Shown here one piece after another: positions 8,799 to 16,951 of a stretch of DNA of 64,000 nucleotides (its first letter is position 1; each line of letters begins with the position of its first letter). A program made the position numbers and the translations under genes. The stretch is from Lachnospiraceae bacterium. Its GTDB lineage: Bacteria; Bacillota; Clostridia; Lachnospirales; Lachnospiraceae. The DNA lies in assembly GCA_017521605.1 (NCBI GenBank), contig JAFXCD010000046.1, forward strand, positions 1 to 64,000, given 5' to 3'. Under the pieces are notes generated by a model. That model ran no database searches, had not been told where the DNA came from, and saw only the letters and a program-made list of their open reading frames with translations.

Positions 8799-9170
8799 TT
8801 ATTCCTCCGATTTGCCCTTTTCCAAAATCTCATACAATTCATCCAGTTCTTCCTTAGACAACGCATCTTCCTTAATCATGGTGTTAATCATCAGGCCCAG
8901 CTTTCCCTTAAAAGCCTTCTGCAGAAAACTCTTTGCCTCTTCCACTACTGCTTCATTCTGAGGAATCTTGGCATAGTACTGCTTAGCACGCTCTCCCTCT
9001 TCGTAGTAAACAGCTCCCTTATCCTCCAGTCTCTTTAGCAGGGTCATAACTGTATGCTTGGTCCAACCGGTGGTCTCATGCAACCCCTTAGTTATCTGCA
9101 TAATCGTACTTGGTGATTGCTCCCAAAGTACATTCATAATCTTCCATTCCGCATCTGAAATATTTACCAT
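8799..9170 (-). CDS. BlaI/MecI/CopY family repressor
   Basis: A 123-aa winged-helix repressor: SDAEWKIMNVLWEQSP, then TGWTKHTVMTLLKRLEDKGAV (recognition helix and wing) and a C-terminal helical dimerisation tail. In this family the partner M56 protease cleaves the repressor between these parts. The start at 9170 is preferred over a GTG at 9179 because AGAGGT stands 7 bases ahead of the ATG, while the GTG overlaps that site. It is the first gene of the two-gene operon with the M56 sensor and is preceded by a long palindrome that is its obvious operator. Confidence 0.93.
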   Translation of the reverse strand: MVNISDAEWKIMNVLWEQSPSTIMQITKGLHETTGWTKHTVMTLLKRLEDKGAVYYEEGERAKQYYAKIPQNEAVVEEAKSFLQKAFKGKLGLMINTMIKEDALSKEELDELYEILEKGKSEE

Positions 9171-9195
9171 TTCTGTCACCTCTTAAAAATAATAG

Positions 9196-9264
9196 TAGGT
9201 ATACAAATGTTGTGGTTTACATTTGTATACCTATTATATTATCACTTAGATTCACCTTTGTCAA
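9196..9264 (-). promoter_or_regulatory. Promoter and BlaI-type operator
   Basis: Minus strand: -35 TTGACA (9259-9264), 17-base spacer, -10 TAATAT (9236-9241). It is followed at once by an inverted repeat with two perfect 15-bp arms (9196-9210 and 9219-9233; core ACAAATGT/ACATTTGT) around an 8-base centre. The TACA/TGTA ends recall BlaI/MecI operators, and the site overlaps the transcription start, as expected for autorepression. Confidence 0.88.
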
Positions 9265-9276
9265 CCTTGCATTTCA

Positions 9277-11025
9277 CTAATACTCTAAATATGCACCCTT
9301 CATAGGGCTAACAGCATGCTCACTAAACATACGCAACACCCCTGATTTATAGCGTGGTTTCTTTGGTAACCATTTTGCCCTTCTTGCTTCAAGAATCTTT
9401 GCAATCTCTTCCGGAGTTTTCCTTTCTCCGGCTATACCTACAATATTCAGCCTTCTTTCCCGAATATCAATTTCAATAAGGTCACCTTCTTCCACCAAGG
9501 CAATAGTTCCTCCATCTGCCGCTTCCGGACTGCAATGACCTATTACCGGACCGGTAGATGCACCGGAAAAACGCCCATCCGTAATCAGGGCAATACTTCG
9601 TCCCAGCTCTTTGTCACTGCTGATTGCCTGTGAGGTATAAAACATTTCCGGCATACCACTGCCCTTGGGACCTTCATATCGTATAAAGACAGCATCCCCC
9701 TTTTGTACTTCATGCTTCAATACTGCCTCCAGACACTCCTCTTCACTGTCAAAGGGTCTGGCATGTAATATTACTTTAAACATCTCTTCCGGACAGGCTG
9801 TATGCTTGATTACTGCCCCTTCCGGTGCCAGATTACCTCGAAGCACTGCAATACTTCCGTCAGTACCCAAAGGCTTGTCATAAGATCTTATAATATCCTC
9901 TTTCACCAAAGACACTCCATAGCGGCTATTAAACTCCTTTAGATAACCTTGGCTACGCTCATAAAATCCGTTCTTCTTCAGCTCTTCCAGGTTTTCACCC
10001 AAAGTTTTACCGGTAATAGTCATCACATCCAAATGCAAATATTCCTTAATCTCTTCCATGATTGCCGGTACGCCCCCTGCATAATAGAAGCATTCTGCAG
10101 GCCACTGACCGGTGGGTCTTATATTTAGCAAATATTTAGCATTCCTATGCAGTCTGTCAAAAGTGTCTCCCGTAATTTCCAGACCCAGCTCATGAGCAAT
10201 AGCCGGAATATGAAGCATACAATTAGTACTACCGGATATTGCCGCATGTACCAAAATAGCATTTTCAAAGCTTTTCACTGTAAGCATATTATGAGGAATC
10301 ATCTGAGAATTTCCAGCCAACTCTACGGACAGTTTTCCCGCTTCTTTTGCCAAGTGTAAAAGTTCCGGACTTGTAGCAGGTACTAATGCACTTCCCGGAA
10401 GTCCCAGTCCCAGGGCTTCTGCCATAATCTGCATAGTGGATGCTGTCCCCATAAAGGAACAGGCGCCACAACTTGGACAAGCATGATGCTTTGCCCAGTT
10501 TAATTCTTCCTCTCCAATTTCTCCTCGCAGAAATCCAGCATTATAATCCCCTAACTGATTTAAAGTAAGCATGTCAGGTCCGGCATTCATAATTCCACCG
10601 GGTACGACAATTGCAGGAATATTCACACGACACAATCCCATCAGACAACCAGGCAGCCCTTTATCACAGCTTGATAAATAGACCCCTGCATCAAAAGGTA
10701 TGGCCCCTGCCTGTATTTCAATCATATTGGCTATCATCTCTCGACTGACTAAGCTATAATTGATGCCGTCCGTGCCCTGACTCTCTCCATCACACATATC
10801 CGTACAAAAATATCTGGCGCCAAACCCTCCAGCTTCTACAATACCTTTTCGTACTTCTTCTACCAAAATATCCAAATGCCCACTCCCCGGGTGGCTGTCT
10901 CCAAAAGTACTTACAATAAAAATTTGTGGTTTTTCCAAATCTTCGGGATTCCAGCCGGTTCCTATACGAAGCGGATCCAGCTCCGGTGCTATTTTGCGCA
11001 TTTCCTGACTCTTTAAGCTTCCCAT
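9277..11025 (-). CDS. ilvD: Dihydroxy-acid dehydratase family protein (IlvD/Edd)
   Basis: A 582-aa iron-sulfur dehydratase. The cluster cysteines are visible in FCTDMCDG, SSCDKGLPGC and HHACPSCGACSFMGTAST. Motifs STFGDSHPGSGH and ITDGRFSGAS are also those of the IlvD/Edd family. In the branched-chain pathway this enzyme converts 2,3-dihydroxy-3-methyl acids to 2-keto acids. The family also contains sugar-acid dehydratases, and no ilv or sugar-acid genes adjoin it, so the substrate is uncertain. The start at 11025 follows AGGAGG by 5 bases. A tiny ORF ends just before that ribosome site. Confidence 0.8.
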   Translation of the reverse strand: MGSLKSQEMRKIAPELDPLRIGTGWNPEDLEKPQIFIVSTFGDSHPGSGHLDILVEEVRKGIVEAGGFGARYFCTDMCDGESQGTDGINYSLVSREMIANMIEIQAGAIPFDAGVYLSSCDKGLPGCLMGLCRVNIPAIVVPGGIMNAGPDMLTLNQLGDYNAGFLRGEIGEEELNWAKHHACPSCGACSFMGTASTMQIMAEALGLGLPGSALVPATSPELLHLAKEAGKLSVELAGNSQMIPHNMLTVKSFENAILVHAAISGSTNCMLHIPAIAHELGLEITGDTFDRLHRNAKYLLNIRPTGQWPAECFYYAGGVPAIMEEIKEYLHLDVMTITGKTLGENLEELKKNGFYERSQGYLKEFNSRYGVSLVKEDIIRSYDKPLGTDGSIAVLRGNLAPEGAVIKHTACPEEMFKVILHARPFDSEEECLEAVLKHEVQKGDAVFIRYEGPKGSGMPEMFYTSQAISSDKELGRSIALITDGRFSGASTGPVIGHCSPEAADGGTIALVEEGDLIEIDIRERRLNIVGIAGERKTPEEIAKILEARRAKWLPKKPRYKSGVLRMFSEHAVSPMKGAYLEY

Positions 11026-11038
11026 CCATTCCTCCTAT

Positions 11039-11083
11039 TCATCCAATCTGCCATACCACTGTGACTTTGATGTATTTCTCCAT
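11039..11083 (-). CDS. 14-aa leader ORF upstream of the dehydratase gene
   Basis: A small frame, MEKYIKVTVVWQIG, begins with ATG at 11081-11083 behind a perfect AGGAGG (5 or more complementary bases at good distance). Its stop lies 2 bases before the AGGAGG of the dehydratase gene. Three of 14 residues are Val and two Ile. No attenuator hairpin fits between it and the gene, so translational coupling is more likely than classical attenuation. Confidence 0.5.
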   Translation of the reverse strand: MEKYIKVTVVWQIG

Positions 11084-11120
11084 GCTATAACCTCCTCAAA
11101 TAATATAAGACTTTTTATCT

Positions 11121-11149
11121 ATTATACCATTTAATAATTTTTCTGTCTT
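11121..11149 (-). promoter_or_regulatory. Promoter of the leader-ilvD unit
   Basis: Minus strand: -10 TATAAT (11121-11126) with a TGG just upstream, and -35 AAGACA (11144-11149, 4 of 6 consensus bases) at 17-base spacing. Located about 30 bases before the leader ribosome site. Confidence 0.6.
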
Positions 11150-11240
11150 GTATATAAGAGAAGCTTTTACATAATCGTAAAATATATTATAATATAAGTG
11201 TTATTCTAATTAGTGCTTATAAAAGATTGGAGAACTATAT

Positions 11241-13226
11241 ATGGCTAAAACAAAAGATGAACGAATCAGAAAATTTAAAAGAAAACGTATCTGGCCATCC
11301 ATATTGGGATTATTCTTTATTTCTACTTTCCTTACAATACTTATGGCATTAGTGATAGGATTCCTAATCAACAACGTCATGACGAATAAAACTTTAGAGG
11401 GACTTAGCAATCTGGAAGAAGTAGCTAAGATTATGGAACAGGCAGACTCTCCGGAAGAAATAACTGAAATTGAAGACCAATTATTACTATATATTGAATT
11501 CGACACAAATGTGGAAGATATTGCGCTATTAGATACTGACCAAAAACCTATCTGGTCCGGCAATAACCAATACCCTTCCAAGCTACTAGAGAATACTGTG
11601 ATTCTCGACAAAAACTTAAAAGTATTCATCCATAATAATCCGGACAATTCATTTACCATAAAAAATGATGAGATTGGCATTAATAAAGAGTTTTTCGAAG
11701 GCCTGAATTTCAAGGATTTTATCAATACAGACAGTTTTACCGATGCTTCAAGTATTGTCCTCGGACAGTTGAAGGTATGGTTGGAACGCCCCTCAAAACT
11801 AGGAAACATCTATGTCTTACAAAATGTTACACTCAACTTTAATGACATATTTTCCGTTGCAGTATGTGCCGCCTTGGTAGCAATCATTATTGCCATATTT
11901 GTGCTGTACTATCTGATTTCCTTCATCAGCTTAATTTGCAATATACGTAAGATTAACAAGATTATCTACACGGATATGATAACAGGCGGTCCCAATTGGA
12001 TCTACTTTGAGAAAAAAGGAAACTCCATACTCAAAAGGAACCGTCACGGTGGAAAAAATTATGCCGTAATTCACCTAAGAATGCGCAAATACAGAAGCTA
12101 TTGCACTTGCTTTGGGGTAAAGGATGGCGAAGCACTGATTGAAAAGTATTATGATATATTGAAGAAAAAAATTAAGCATAATGAGCTTATGGCACATCGC
12201 GAAAATGCTCATTTCGGTCTCTTTCTTACTTATGAAAACAGAGAACAGTTAGTGAATCGAATCAAAGAAATGGAAGTTGCATTAGATACAATTTCTCCCA
12301 ACATTAAATTATACTTTGGTGTAGGAATTTATCTGACCGAAAAGGGGGATAAAGATATTGAACAGCTTTACAATAATGCCTTACTGGCTTGCGATATGCC
12401 TGAAGACGAAGCAGAAAGCAAAATTGCCTTCTTTGATATTGAGATGAACAATCAGAGAATTTGGGAACGTAAGGTGGAGGATGATTTGGATCGTGCCTTA
12501 GCCAACAAGGAATTCCAGGTATATTTACAGCCTAAGATTCAAACCTCAAAAGAAACCCTGGCAGGAGCCGAAGCTCTGGTTCGTTGGATTCATCCTGAGG
12601 ATGGTTTCATTCCGCCCAATAAATTCATACCCATTTTGGAAAAAAACGGCTTTATTACTAAATTGGATGACTATATGCTGGAGGAAGTGGCTGCCTTACA
12701 GTCCCGTTGGATTGCAGAAGGTCGTAAAATTGTACCAATTTCCGTAAATGTTTCCAGGGCACATTTCACCAGAACGGATTTGGCTAAACATATCTGTGCC
12801 ATTGTAGATAAATATAATACGCCCCACGATGTCATTGAACTGGAGCTGACAGAAAGTGCATTCTTTGATGATAAAAATCTCCTTCTGAATACGGTTAAAC
12901 AGTTAAGACAAGCCGGCTTCAGCGTATCCATGGATGATTTCGGTGCAGGATATTCTTCACTGAATTCTCTGAAGGAACTACAGATAGATGTTCTGAAAAT
13001 TGATGCAGATTTTTTCCGCGGTGCAGATGAAAAAGAGCGGGGACTGCTTATTGTTTCTGAGGTCATAGACCTTGCTAAGAAGCTGGATATGAAGATTGTG
13101 GCGGAAGGTATTGAAAGCCGTGAGCAAGTGGATTTCTTAACTGAGCAACAATGTGATTTGATTCAAGGCTACTTCTTTGCAAAACCTATGCCCATACCTG
13201 AGTTTGTAGAAAAATATAAGGATTAA
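11241..13226 (+). CDS. Membrane-bound cyclic-di-GMP phosphodiesterase (EAL) with degenerate GGDEF domain
   Basis: A 661-aa protein: membrane helix about 18-42, an extracellular sensor region to about 195, a second helix about 205-232, a GGDEF-like domain (about 245-400) lacking the GG[D/E]EF loop, then an EAL domain (about 415-660). EAL catalytic positions are all present: EALVRW, NVSR, ELTES, DDFGAGYSS, LKID, AEGIE and QGYFFAKP. It should therefore hydrolyse c-di-GMP, with the GGDEF part serving only for regulation. The start follows GGAG at a normal distance. It is monocistronic, with a terminator directly downstream. The sensed signal is unknown. Confidence 0.92.
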   Translation: MAKTKDERIRKFKRKRIWPSILGLFFISTFLTILMALVIGFLINNVMTNKTLEGLSNLEEVAKIMEQADSPEEITEIEDQLLLYIEFDTNVEDIALLDTDQKPIWSGNNQYPSKLLENTVILDKNLKVFIHNNPDNSFTIKNDEIGINKEFFEGLNFKDFINTDSFTDASSIVLGQLKVWLERPSKLGNIYVLQNVTLNFNDIFSVAVCAALVAIIIAIFVLYYLISFISLICNIRKINKIIYTDMITGGPNWIYFEKKGNSILKRNRHGGKNYAVIHLRMRKYRSYCTCFGVKDGEALIEKYYDILKKKIKHNELMAHRENAHFGLFLTYENREQLVNRIKEMEVALDTISPNIKLYFGVGIYLTEKGDKDIEQLYNNALLACDMPEDEAESKIAFFDIEMNNQRIWERKVEDDLDRALANKEFQVYLQPKIQTSKETLAGAEALVRWIHPEDGFIPPNKFIPILEKNGFITKLDDYMLEEVAALQSRWIAEGRKIVPISVNVSRAHFTRTDLAKHICAIVDKYNTPHDVIELELTESAFFDDKNLLLNTVKQLRQAGFSVSMDDFGAGYSSLNSLKELQIDVLKIDADFFRGADEKERGLLIVSEVIDLAKKLDMKIVAEGIESREQVDFLTEQQCDLIQGYFFAKPMPIPEFVEKYKD

Positions 13227-13227
13227 T

Positions 13228-13268
13228 AAAAAGATGCGAGCTTCAAAATGAGGGGCCCGCATCTTTTT
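13228..13268. terminator. Bidirectional terminator
   Basis: An 11-base complementary pair, AAAAAGATGCG with CGCATCTTTTT, encloses a 19-base loop. T runs on both strands let it end the EAL gene (plus) and the convergent XRE gene (minus). Confidence 0.85.
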
Positions 13269-13275
13269 TATGTAA

Positions 13276-13524
13276 TTACGCAGATACTATCATTTTTGCA
13301 TCTGTCATCACCAAAACATCATCCACCTTTACGCCTAAAACAGCCGCTAATACCACTAAATTGTCAATAGTGGGCAATGCTGTTCCATGCTGCCACTTGT
13401 AGATGGCCTGTGGTGTACCAAAGCCAAATACATCCTGCAAATCTCTAACAGAAATGCCTGCCGCCTTTCGTAATCGATTGATGTTCTGGCCTGTTCGTAC
13501 CATATCTATAGTTGGAATAGCCAT
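13276..13524 (-). CDS. Small XRE-family helix-turn-helix protein
   Basis: An 82-aa single-domain regulator. The helix-turn-helix is GQNINRLRKAAGISVRDLQDVFG followed by TPQAIYKWQHGTALPTIDNL, the classical Cro/CI-like pattern. No other domain is present. AAGGAGG precedes the ATG. It follows rtcB by 37 bases on the same strand and is probably co-transcribed with it, making it a candidate regulator of that operon (inference). Confidence 0.88.
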   Translation of the reverse strand: MAIPTIDMVRTGQNINRLRKAAGISVRDLQDVFGFGTPQAIYKWQHGTALPTIDNLVVLAAVLGVKVDDVLVMTDAKMIVSA

Positions 13525-13561
13525 AATTTCCTCCTTCCCGGCATGTGGGCCGGGGGAGAAT

Positions 13562-14797
13562 TTATCTCATGCTCTTATCGAACTTCGCCGGCTCAGATGC
13601 CTTAAAATTATATATTGGTTTTAATACTTCAATCACTTCTACAGAGTCCTCAATTACATCCATGATGTCGCTCAAAGCCTTGTATGCCATGGGGGCCTCG
13701 TCCAAGGTATCCTCGTTTACGGAAGTGGTATAAATACCCTCCATCGCCTTCTTGTACTCCTCTAAAGATAAACTCTTACGAGCACCCGCTCTGGACATAA
13801 CCCTACCGGCACCATGGGGTGCGGAGTAGTTCCACTCCGGATTGCCCTTACCAACAGCCAGTACACTTCCATCCCTCATATTAATTGGAATCAGCACTTT
13901 CTCTCCTTTGTGGGCTGCAATCGCCCCTTTTCTTAAAATCATTTCATCTGTATCAATATAATTATGAATGGTATGAAATGCGTCCACTGCTGTAAGTTCG
14001 CATCTGCCTAAGATAACCTCTGCGATTAACTCACGGTTTCTCTTGGCAAACTGCTGGCAGATTTCCACGTCTGCCAAATAATCTTCAAAATACTTGCCGT
14101 AAAGGTAGCATAAATCCTCCGGCATGGAGGCTTCTTTTACTTCCTTTTGGTGTAAAAGCTCTTTTAACGCTGCCTGGATTTCACTTCTTCTACCCTGTTC
14201 CTTGTAGGTACGGATGATTTCTTCTCTCTGTTCAAAATAGTCCTCCATACCACAATGTAAGTCCACTGCAAGCTGCTGGTAAATTTCAGCTACCTGCTTG
14301 CCCAAATTACGGCTACCGGTGTGGATGACAAGGTATTTGGTACCGTCCTGCGCCTGGTCTACTTCAATAAAGTGATTACCGCCACCCAGAGTACCTAAGC
14401 TTCTCTCTAATCTCTTACTGTCCTTTAATGCCCTGAAGCAACGGAGCTTCTCTAAATCGAACCGTTCCTTTCGCCCCTCCCATACACGCATGCTCGAAGG
14501 TACGTAATGGCAGGCTTCATCCAACTTTTCAAAATCCAACTCCACATTACCAAGTTTCACTGTATACATACCGCAGCCGATATCCACACCTACAATATTG
14601 GGTACCGCTTTATCCACTACTGTCATGGTGGTACCGATGGTACAACCCTTACCCGCATGTACATCAGGCATGATTCTCACCTTGGAGCCTTCCGTAAATT
14701 CGTAATCGCACATTCTGCGAATCTGCTCTATGGCTTCCTCTTCAATGACCGTAGCATAGCAAATGGCTGTATTTACTTTTCCTTTGATCTCTAACAT
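13562..14797 (-). CDS. rtcB: RtcB family RNA-splicing ligase
   Basis: A 411-aa GTP-dependent RNA ligase that joins 2',3'-cyclic-phosphate (or 3'-phosphate) and 5'-OH ends, as left when tRNAs are cut by ribotoxins. Family motifs run in order: MPDVHAGKGCTIGTT, IVGVDIGCGMYT (metal-binding Cys), LGTLGGGNHFIE, HTGSRNLGKQV, HKGEKVLIPINMRDGS and SAPHGAGRVMSR, which holds the His that takes up GMP. The start at 14797 follows AAGGAG; a longer open frame upstream runs through a terminator and is rejected. That terminator's U run ends about 16 bases before the start, so rtcB expression must come from read-through of the small-protein unit at 14814-15133. Confidence 0.93.
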   Translation of the reverse strand: MLEIKGKVNTAICYATVIEEEAIEQIRRMCDYEFTEGSKVRIMPDVHAGKGCTIGTTMTVVDKAVPNIVGVDIGCGMYTVKLGNVELDFEKLDEACHYVPSSMRVWEGRKERFDLEKLRCFRALKDSKRLERSLGTLGGGNHFIEVDQAQDGTKYLVIHTGSRNLGKQVAEIYQQLAVDLHCGMEDYFEQREEIIRTYKEQGRRSEIQAALKELLHQKEVKEASMPEDLCYLYGKYFEDYLADVEICQQFAKRNRELIAEVILGRCELTAVDAFHTIHNYIDTDEMILRKGAIAAHKGEKVLIPINMRDGSVLAVGKGNPEWNYSAPHGAGRVMSRAGARKSLSLEEYKKAMEGIYTTSVNEDTLDEAPMAYKALSDIMDVIEDSVEVIEVLKPIYNFKASEPAKFDKSMR

Positions 14798-14813
14798 TTT
14801 GATTCTCCTTTCC

Positions 14814-14851
14814 AAAAAAACATACCGCCTACCCATCTCTAGGTAAGCGGT
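14814..14851 (-). terminator. Terminator or attenuator between small ORF copy 1 and rtcB
   Basis: On the minus strand ACCGCTTACC pairs with GGTAGGCGGT (14824-14851, one G-U pair), followed after two bases by seven T. It is nearly identical to the hairpin at 19103-19131. Because the U run directly abuts the rtcB ribosome site there is no space for a separate rtcB promoter, so this hairpin should act as an attenuator. Confidence 0.85.
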
Positions 14852-14882
14852 ACGCAAAATACATGTTCTTATTCCTGAAGTT

Positions 14883-15032
14883 TTACAACCTCAACGCTAT
14901 ATTACAAACACAATTTCCTCGTATTGACTTATCTATAGATGAGTGCATGAACTTCAAGCCCAGCTCGTGTTCATCGAGTTGTGCTTTCAGGCATTCACTA
15001 TACAGACTATATATACGATTCATTGCTGCCAT
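14883..15032 (-). CDS. Small protein, copy 1 (49 aa), upstream of rtcB
   Basis: Starts MAAMNRIYSLYSECL behind GGAAAGGAAAG and contains the block FMHSSIDK, then RGNCV. A second copy, 43 aa, lies at 19178-19309 with the same layout. Aligned codons differ mostly at third positions or by conservative changes (ELGLKF against EMGLCF) and one whole-codon indel, which argues that both are translated. There is no signal peptide or membrane segment. I know no family for it. It lies between its own promoter (15089-15133) and a terminator that precedes rtcB. Confidence 0.7.
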   Translation of the reverse strand: MAAMNRIYSLYSECLKAQLDEHELGLKFMHSSIDKSIRGNCVCNIALRL

Positions 15033-15088
15033 GTCTCTTTCCTTTCCGGAACGTACTACGTCCCCGCTTATTCTTACCTTACATCGTC

Positions 15089-15133
15089 ATAATAGCACAA
15101 AAACTTTAGCTTGTAAATTATACTTGTGGTATA
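15089..15133 (-). promoter_or_regulatory. Promoter with upstream inverted repeat, copy 1
   Basis: Minus strand: -35 TTTACA (15112-15117), 17-base spacer ending TGC, -10 TATTAT (15089-15094; extended -10). Just upstream of the -35 is TATACCACAAGTATA (15119-15133), with TATAC/GTATA arms. The same promoter and the same 15-base element, with two base changes, stand before copy 2 at 19361-19405, so both units probably answer to one regulator. Confidence 0.78.
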
Positions 15134-15138
15134 GAGTT

Positions 15139-15480
15139 TTACGTCCAGCTCTTCCATACCTCCGGTGCATATCCTACCGTAGCCTGCTTCCCATTCCTCA
15201 CAATAGGTGTCTTAATCACCTGCTGATTGGCCAGTAGCTTCTCTTCCTTCTGGTCATCGGAAATATACTTCACCAGCGCTAGGGCGTCCTTATCCTTACA
15301 GTCATCGTTAATCATGGCTTGGATTCCTCCTACCACCTGACATACACTGCGAAACTCGCCCTTGCTGATTTCCTTCTCATTCATATCGATAAATTGAAAC
15401 TTAATGCCCCGCTCTTTGAAATAACGCTGGGCTTTCTTGGTGTCGTTGCACTTCTTCGTACCGAAAATTTGGATATTCAA
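15139..15480 (-). CDS. ArsC/Spx-like thioredoxin-fold protein
   Basis: A 113-aa protein of the ArsC family: IFGTKKCNDTKKAQRYF carries the single N-terminal Cys, and IKTPIVRNGKQATVGY is the conserved cis-Pro region. The single Cys in a CxxT context is like YffB/Spx rather than a proven arsenate reductase, and no ars genes adjoin it. The start codon is TTG at 15478-15480 behind AAGGAG. It is the last gene of the five-gene operon from 18403 and ends just before the promoter of the small-protein unit. Confidence 0.85.
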   Translation of the reverse strand: MNIQIFGTKKCNDTKKAQRYFKERGIKFQFIDMNEKEISKGEFRSVCQVVGGIQAMINDDCKDKDALALVKYISDDQKEEKLLANQQVIKTPIVRNGKQATVGYAPEVWKSWT

Positions 15481-15497
15481 TGTTCTACTCCTTGTTG

Positions 15498-16523
15498 CTA
15501 TTCTTTCTCGCCTTCGTTTGCTTCTTCCATTTCAAGCTGCTTTTCGCCGGTGCCCTCTTCAAACCGCACTCTTAGTACCGCCTGGGGCCAATTGACAGAA
15601 ATGTAAGCTCGCTTATTCTTTGCCCTAGCTTCTTCATCAAATACTTCCAGAAGCCCTGACAAAACCTCTTTGGTCAGATATCCGCCTCTCCAATGGAACA
15701 GAAGCACCTTCCCCTTCTTCACCGCCTGCTTGGTACGGTTTCGCACCTCATCCATGGTGGTCCATGAGACTTTCTTCTCCTTGTAATAAAAATGGTCGTT
15801 ATCACTGCAAACAGGCACCTTCCAGATCACCGGCTCATGGTCTCTGAAAATCTGCTTATCCGACAAATTCACATAGTCATATCTCACCGTATCATCTTTT
15901 GAAAGAGTGTTGTCAAAGGTGGCATCCAAATGATAATACTGCCCATCGATACGAATTACATTCCAGGCATGCCTGTATTTGATGCCCTTGTCCGGATTGG
16001 CTTCCGACAAGGCGATAATACACCAGATATTCAGCTCATCGCAAAGAATCTTCACTGCCTTAGCCATACCCTCACAGACCGCCACACCGTTCCCTAGTGC
16101 ACCGATGATTTCATGGGAATACTCTTTCTTCAGCTTATCATACTTTACATTCTGCACGATGAAATCATGGATAAAAAGCTCTTTCCCCTTTTCATCCAAA
16201 TCCGCCGCCTGACGAGCCAGCTTCTTCACCCTGGCTGCAATAGCCTGACGATGTTCCCTGATTTTATCCTTTGAAAAAAGATATTGGGGTATCATCTCCA
16301 CTGCTGTGGAATCCGGATAATACCGATAGGCAAAAGTTACCGAGTAAAAGATGGCAGGACAATCCATGCGAATCATAAAATAGATGTCTGCCAACTCTTT
16401 CCCCGAAAGCTTAGGCACCGCAAAGGAATCCTGAAGATTTAACAAACCTTCCTTCATGGCATAGTAGACTCTCTGCTGCGCTTTATTCAATTGGTCATAA
16501 TAATAATTGCCTGCCTTCGCCAT
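15498..16523 (-). CDS. Transglutaminase-like cysteine protease domain protein
   Basis: A 341-aa cytosolic protein (no signal peptide). The transglutaminase core carries the three catalytic positions: Cys in GVAVCEGMAKAV, His in KYRHAWNVI and Asp in YYHLDATFDNTL. The N-terminal 100 residues are helical, and the C-terminal tail (after about 325) is very acidic. The start at 16523 is chosen because GGAAG precedes it, while an upstream TTG overlaps the previous stop. It follows the deformylase-like gene in the same operon. Transglutaminase-core proteins of this type are often peptidases or peptide-bond-forming enzymes; the target is unknown. Confidence 0.85.
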   Translation of the reverse strand: MAKAGNYYYDQLNKAQQRVYYAMKEGLLNLQDSFAVPKLSGKELADIYFMIRMDCPAIFYSVTFAYRYYPDSTAVEMIPQYLFSKDKIREHRQAIAARVKKLARQAADLDEKGKELFIHDFIVQNVKYDKLKKEYSHEIIGALGNGVAVCEGMAKAVKILCDELNIWCIIALSEANPDKGIKYRHAWNVIRIDGQYYHLDATFDNTLSKDDTVRYDYVNLSDKQIFRDHEPVIWKVPVCSDNDHFYYKEKKVSWTTMDEVRNRTKQAVKKGKVLLFHWRGGYLTKEVLSGLLEVFDEEARAKNKRAYISVNWPQAVLRVRFEEGTGEKQLEMEEANEGEKE

Positions 16524-16540
16524 CTCGAAGCTTCCTTTCG

Positions 16541-16951
16541 TCAAATCACGATGCCTGCCACATGATCCAGCTCGTGTTGAATAATCTGAGCCGTCCAGCC
16601 TGTATACTTTCCGTGCTGGGGCTTGAAATTCCGGTCCAGATAATCCACCTCTATCTCCTTATATCTGGTGCAAGGTCGCACGCCCTCCAACGACAGACAA
16701 CCTTCCTCTGTCTTGAATGCATCTTTTTTCTTTGTAATCTTCGCATTGATCATGGCAAGCATAAACGGTCCTACCGCCACCACGATAATATTCTTTTTTA
16801 TACCGATCATGTTCGCAGCCATGCCAACACACCTGTCCTGATTGGCCTGCAATGTATCCAAAAGATCCTGAACCACCTGCTTGTCCGCTTCTGTTGCAGG
16901 TTCGGATTTTTGTGATAAGAATAGCGGGTCGCGAATAATTGGTTTTATCAT
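16541..16951 (-). CDS. def: Peptide deformylase-like protein
   Basis: A 136-aa zinc hydrolase of the deformylase family, which removes the formyl group from N-terminal Met. Two of the three family motifs are intact: EGCLS (metal Cys) and QHELDH (metal His and catalytic Glu). Motif 1 is GMAANMIG, missing the usual Gln of GxGLAAxQ, and the protein is somewhat shorter than typical enzymes. It is therefore a divergent, second-type deformylase. Its ATG overlaps the stop of the MazG-like gene by 4 bases (ATGA), showing tight coupling in the operon. Confidence 0.88.
   Translation of the reverse strand: MIKPIIRDPLFLSQKSEPATEADKQVVQDLLDTLQANQDRCVGMAANMIGIKKNIIVVAVGPFMLAMINAKITKKKDAFKTEEGCLSLEGVRPCTRYKEIEVDYLDRNFKPQHGKYTGWTAQIIQHELDHVAGIVI

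Noticed and set aside
8601-9038. Plus-strand open frame of 145 codons opposite the M56/BlaI genes
   Set aside because: It is a shadow of the two well-supported minus-strand genes and has no ribosome site or recognisable domain.
11210-11809. Minus-strand 199-codon open frame
   Set aside because: Antisense to the EAL-domain gene, Ser-rich composition typical of reverse-frame shadows.
13562-14857. Longer N terminus of RtcB starting at 14857
   Set aside because: It would read through the terminator stem and its U run; the internal ATG at 14797 has the ribosome site and matches the family start.
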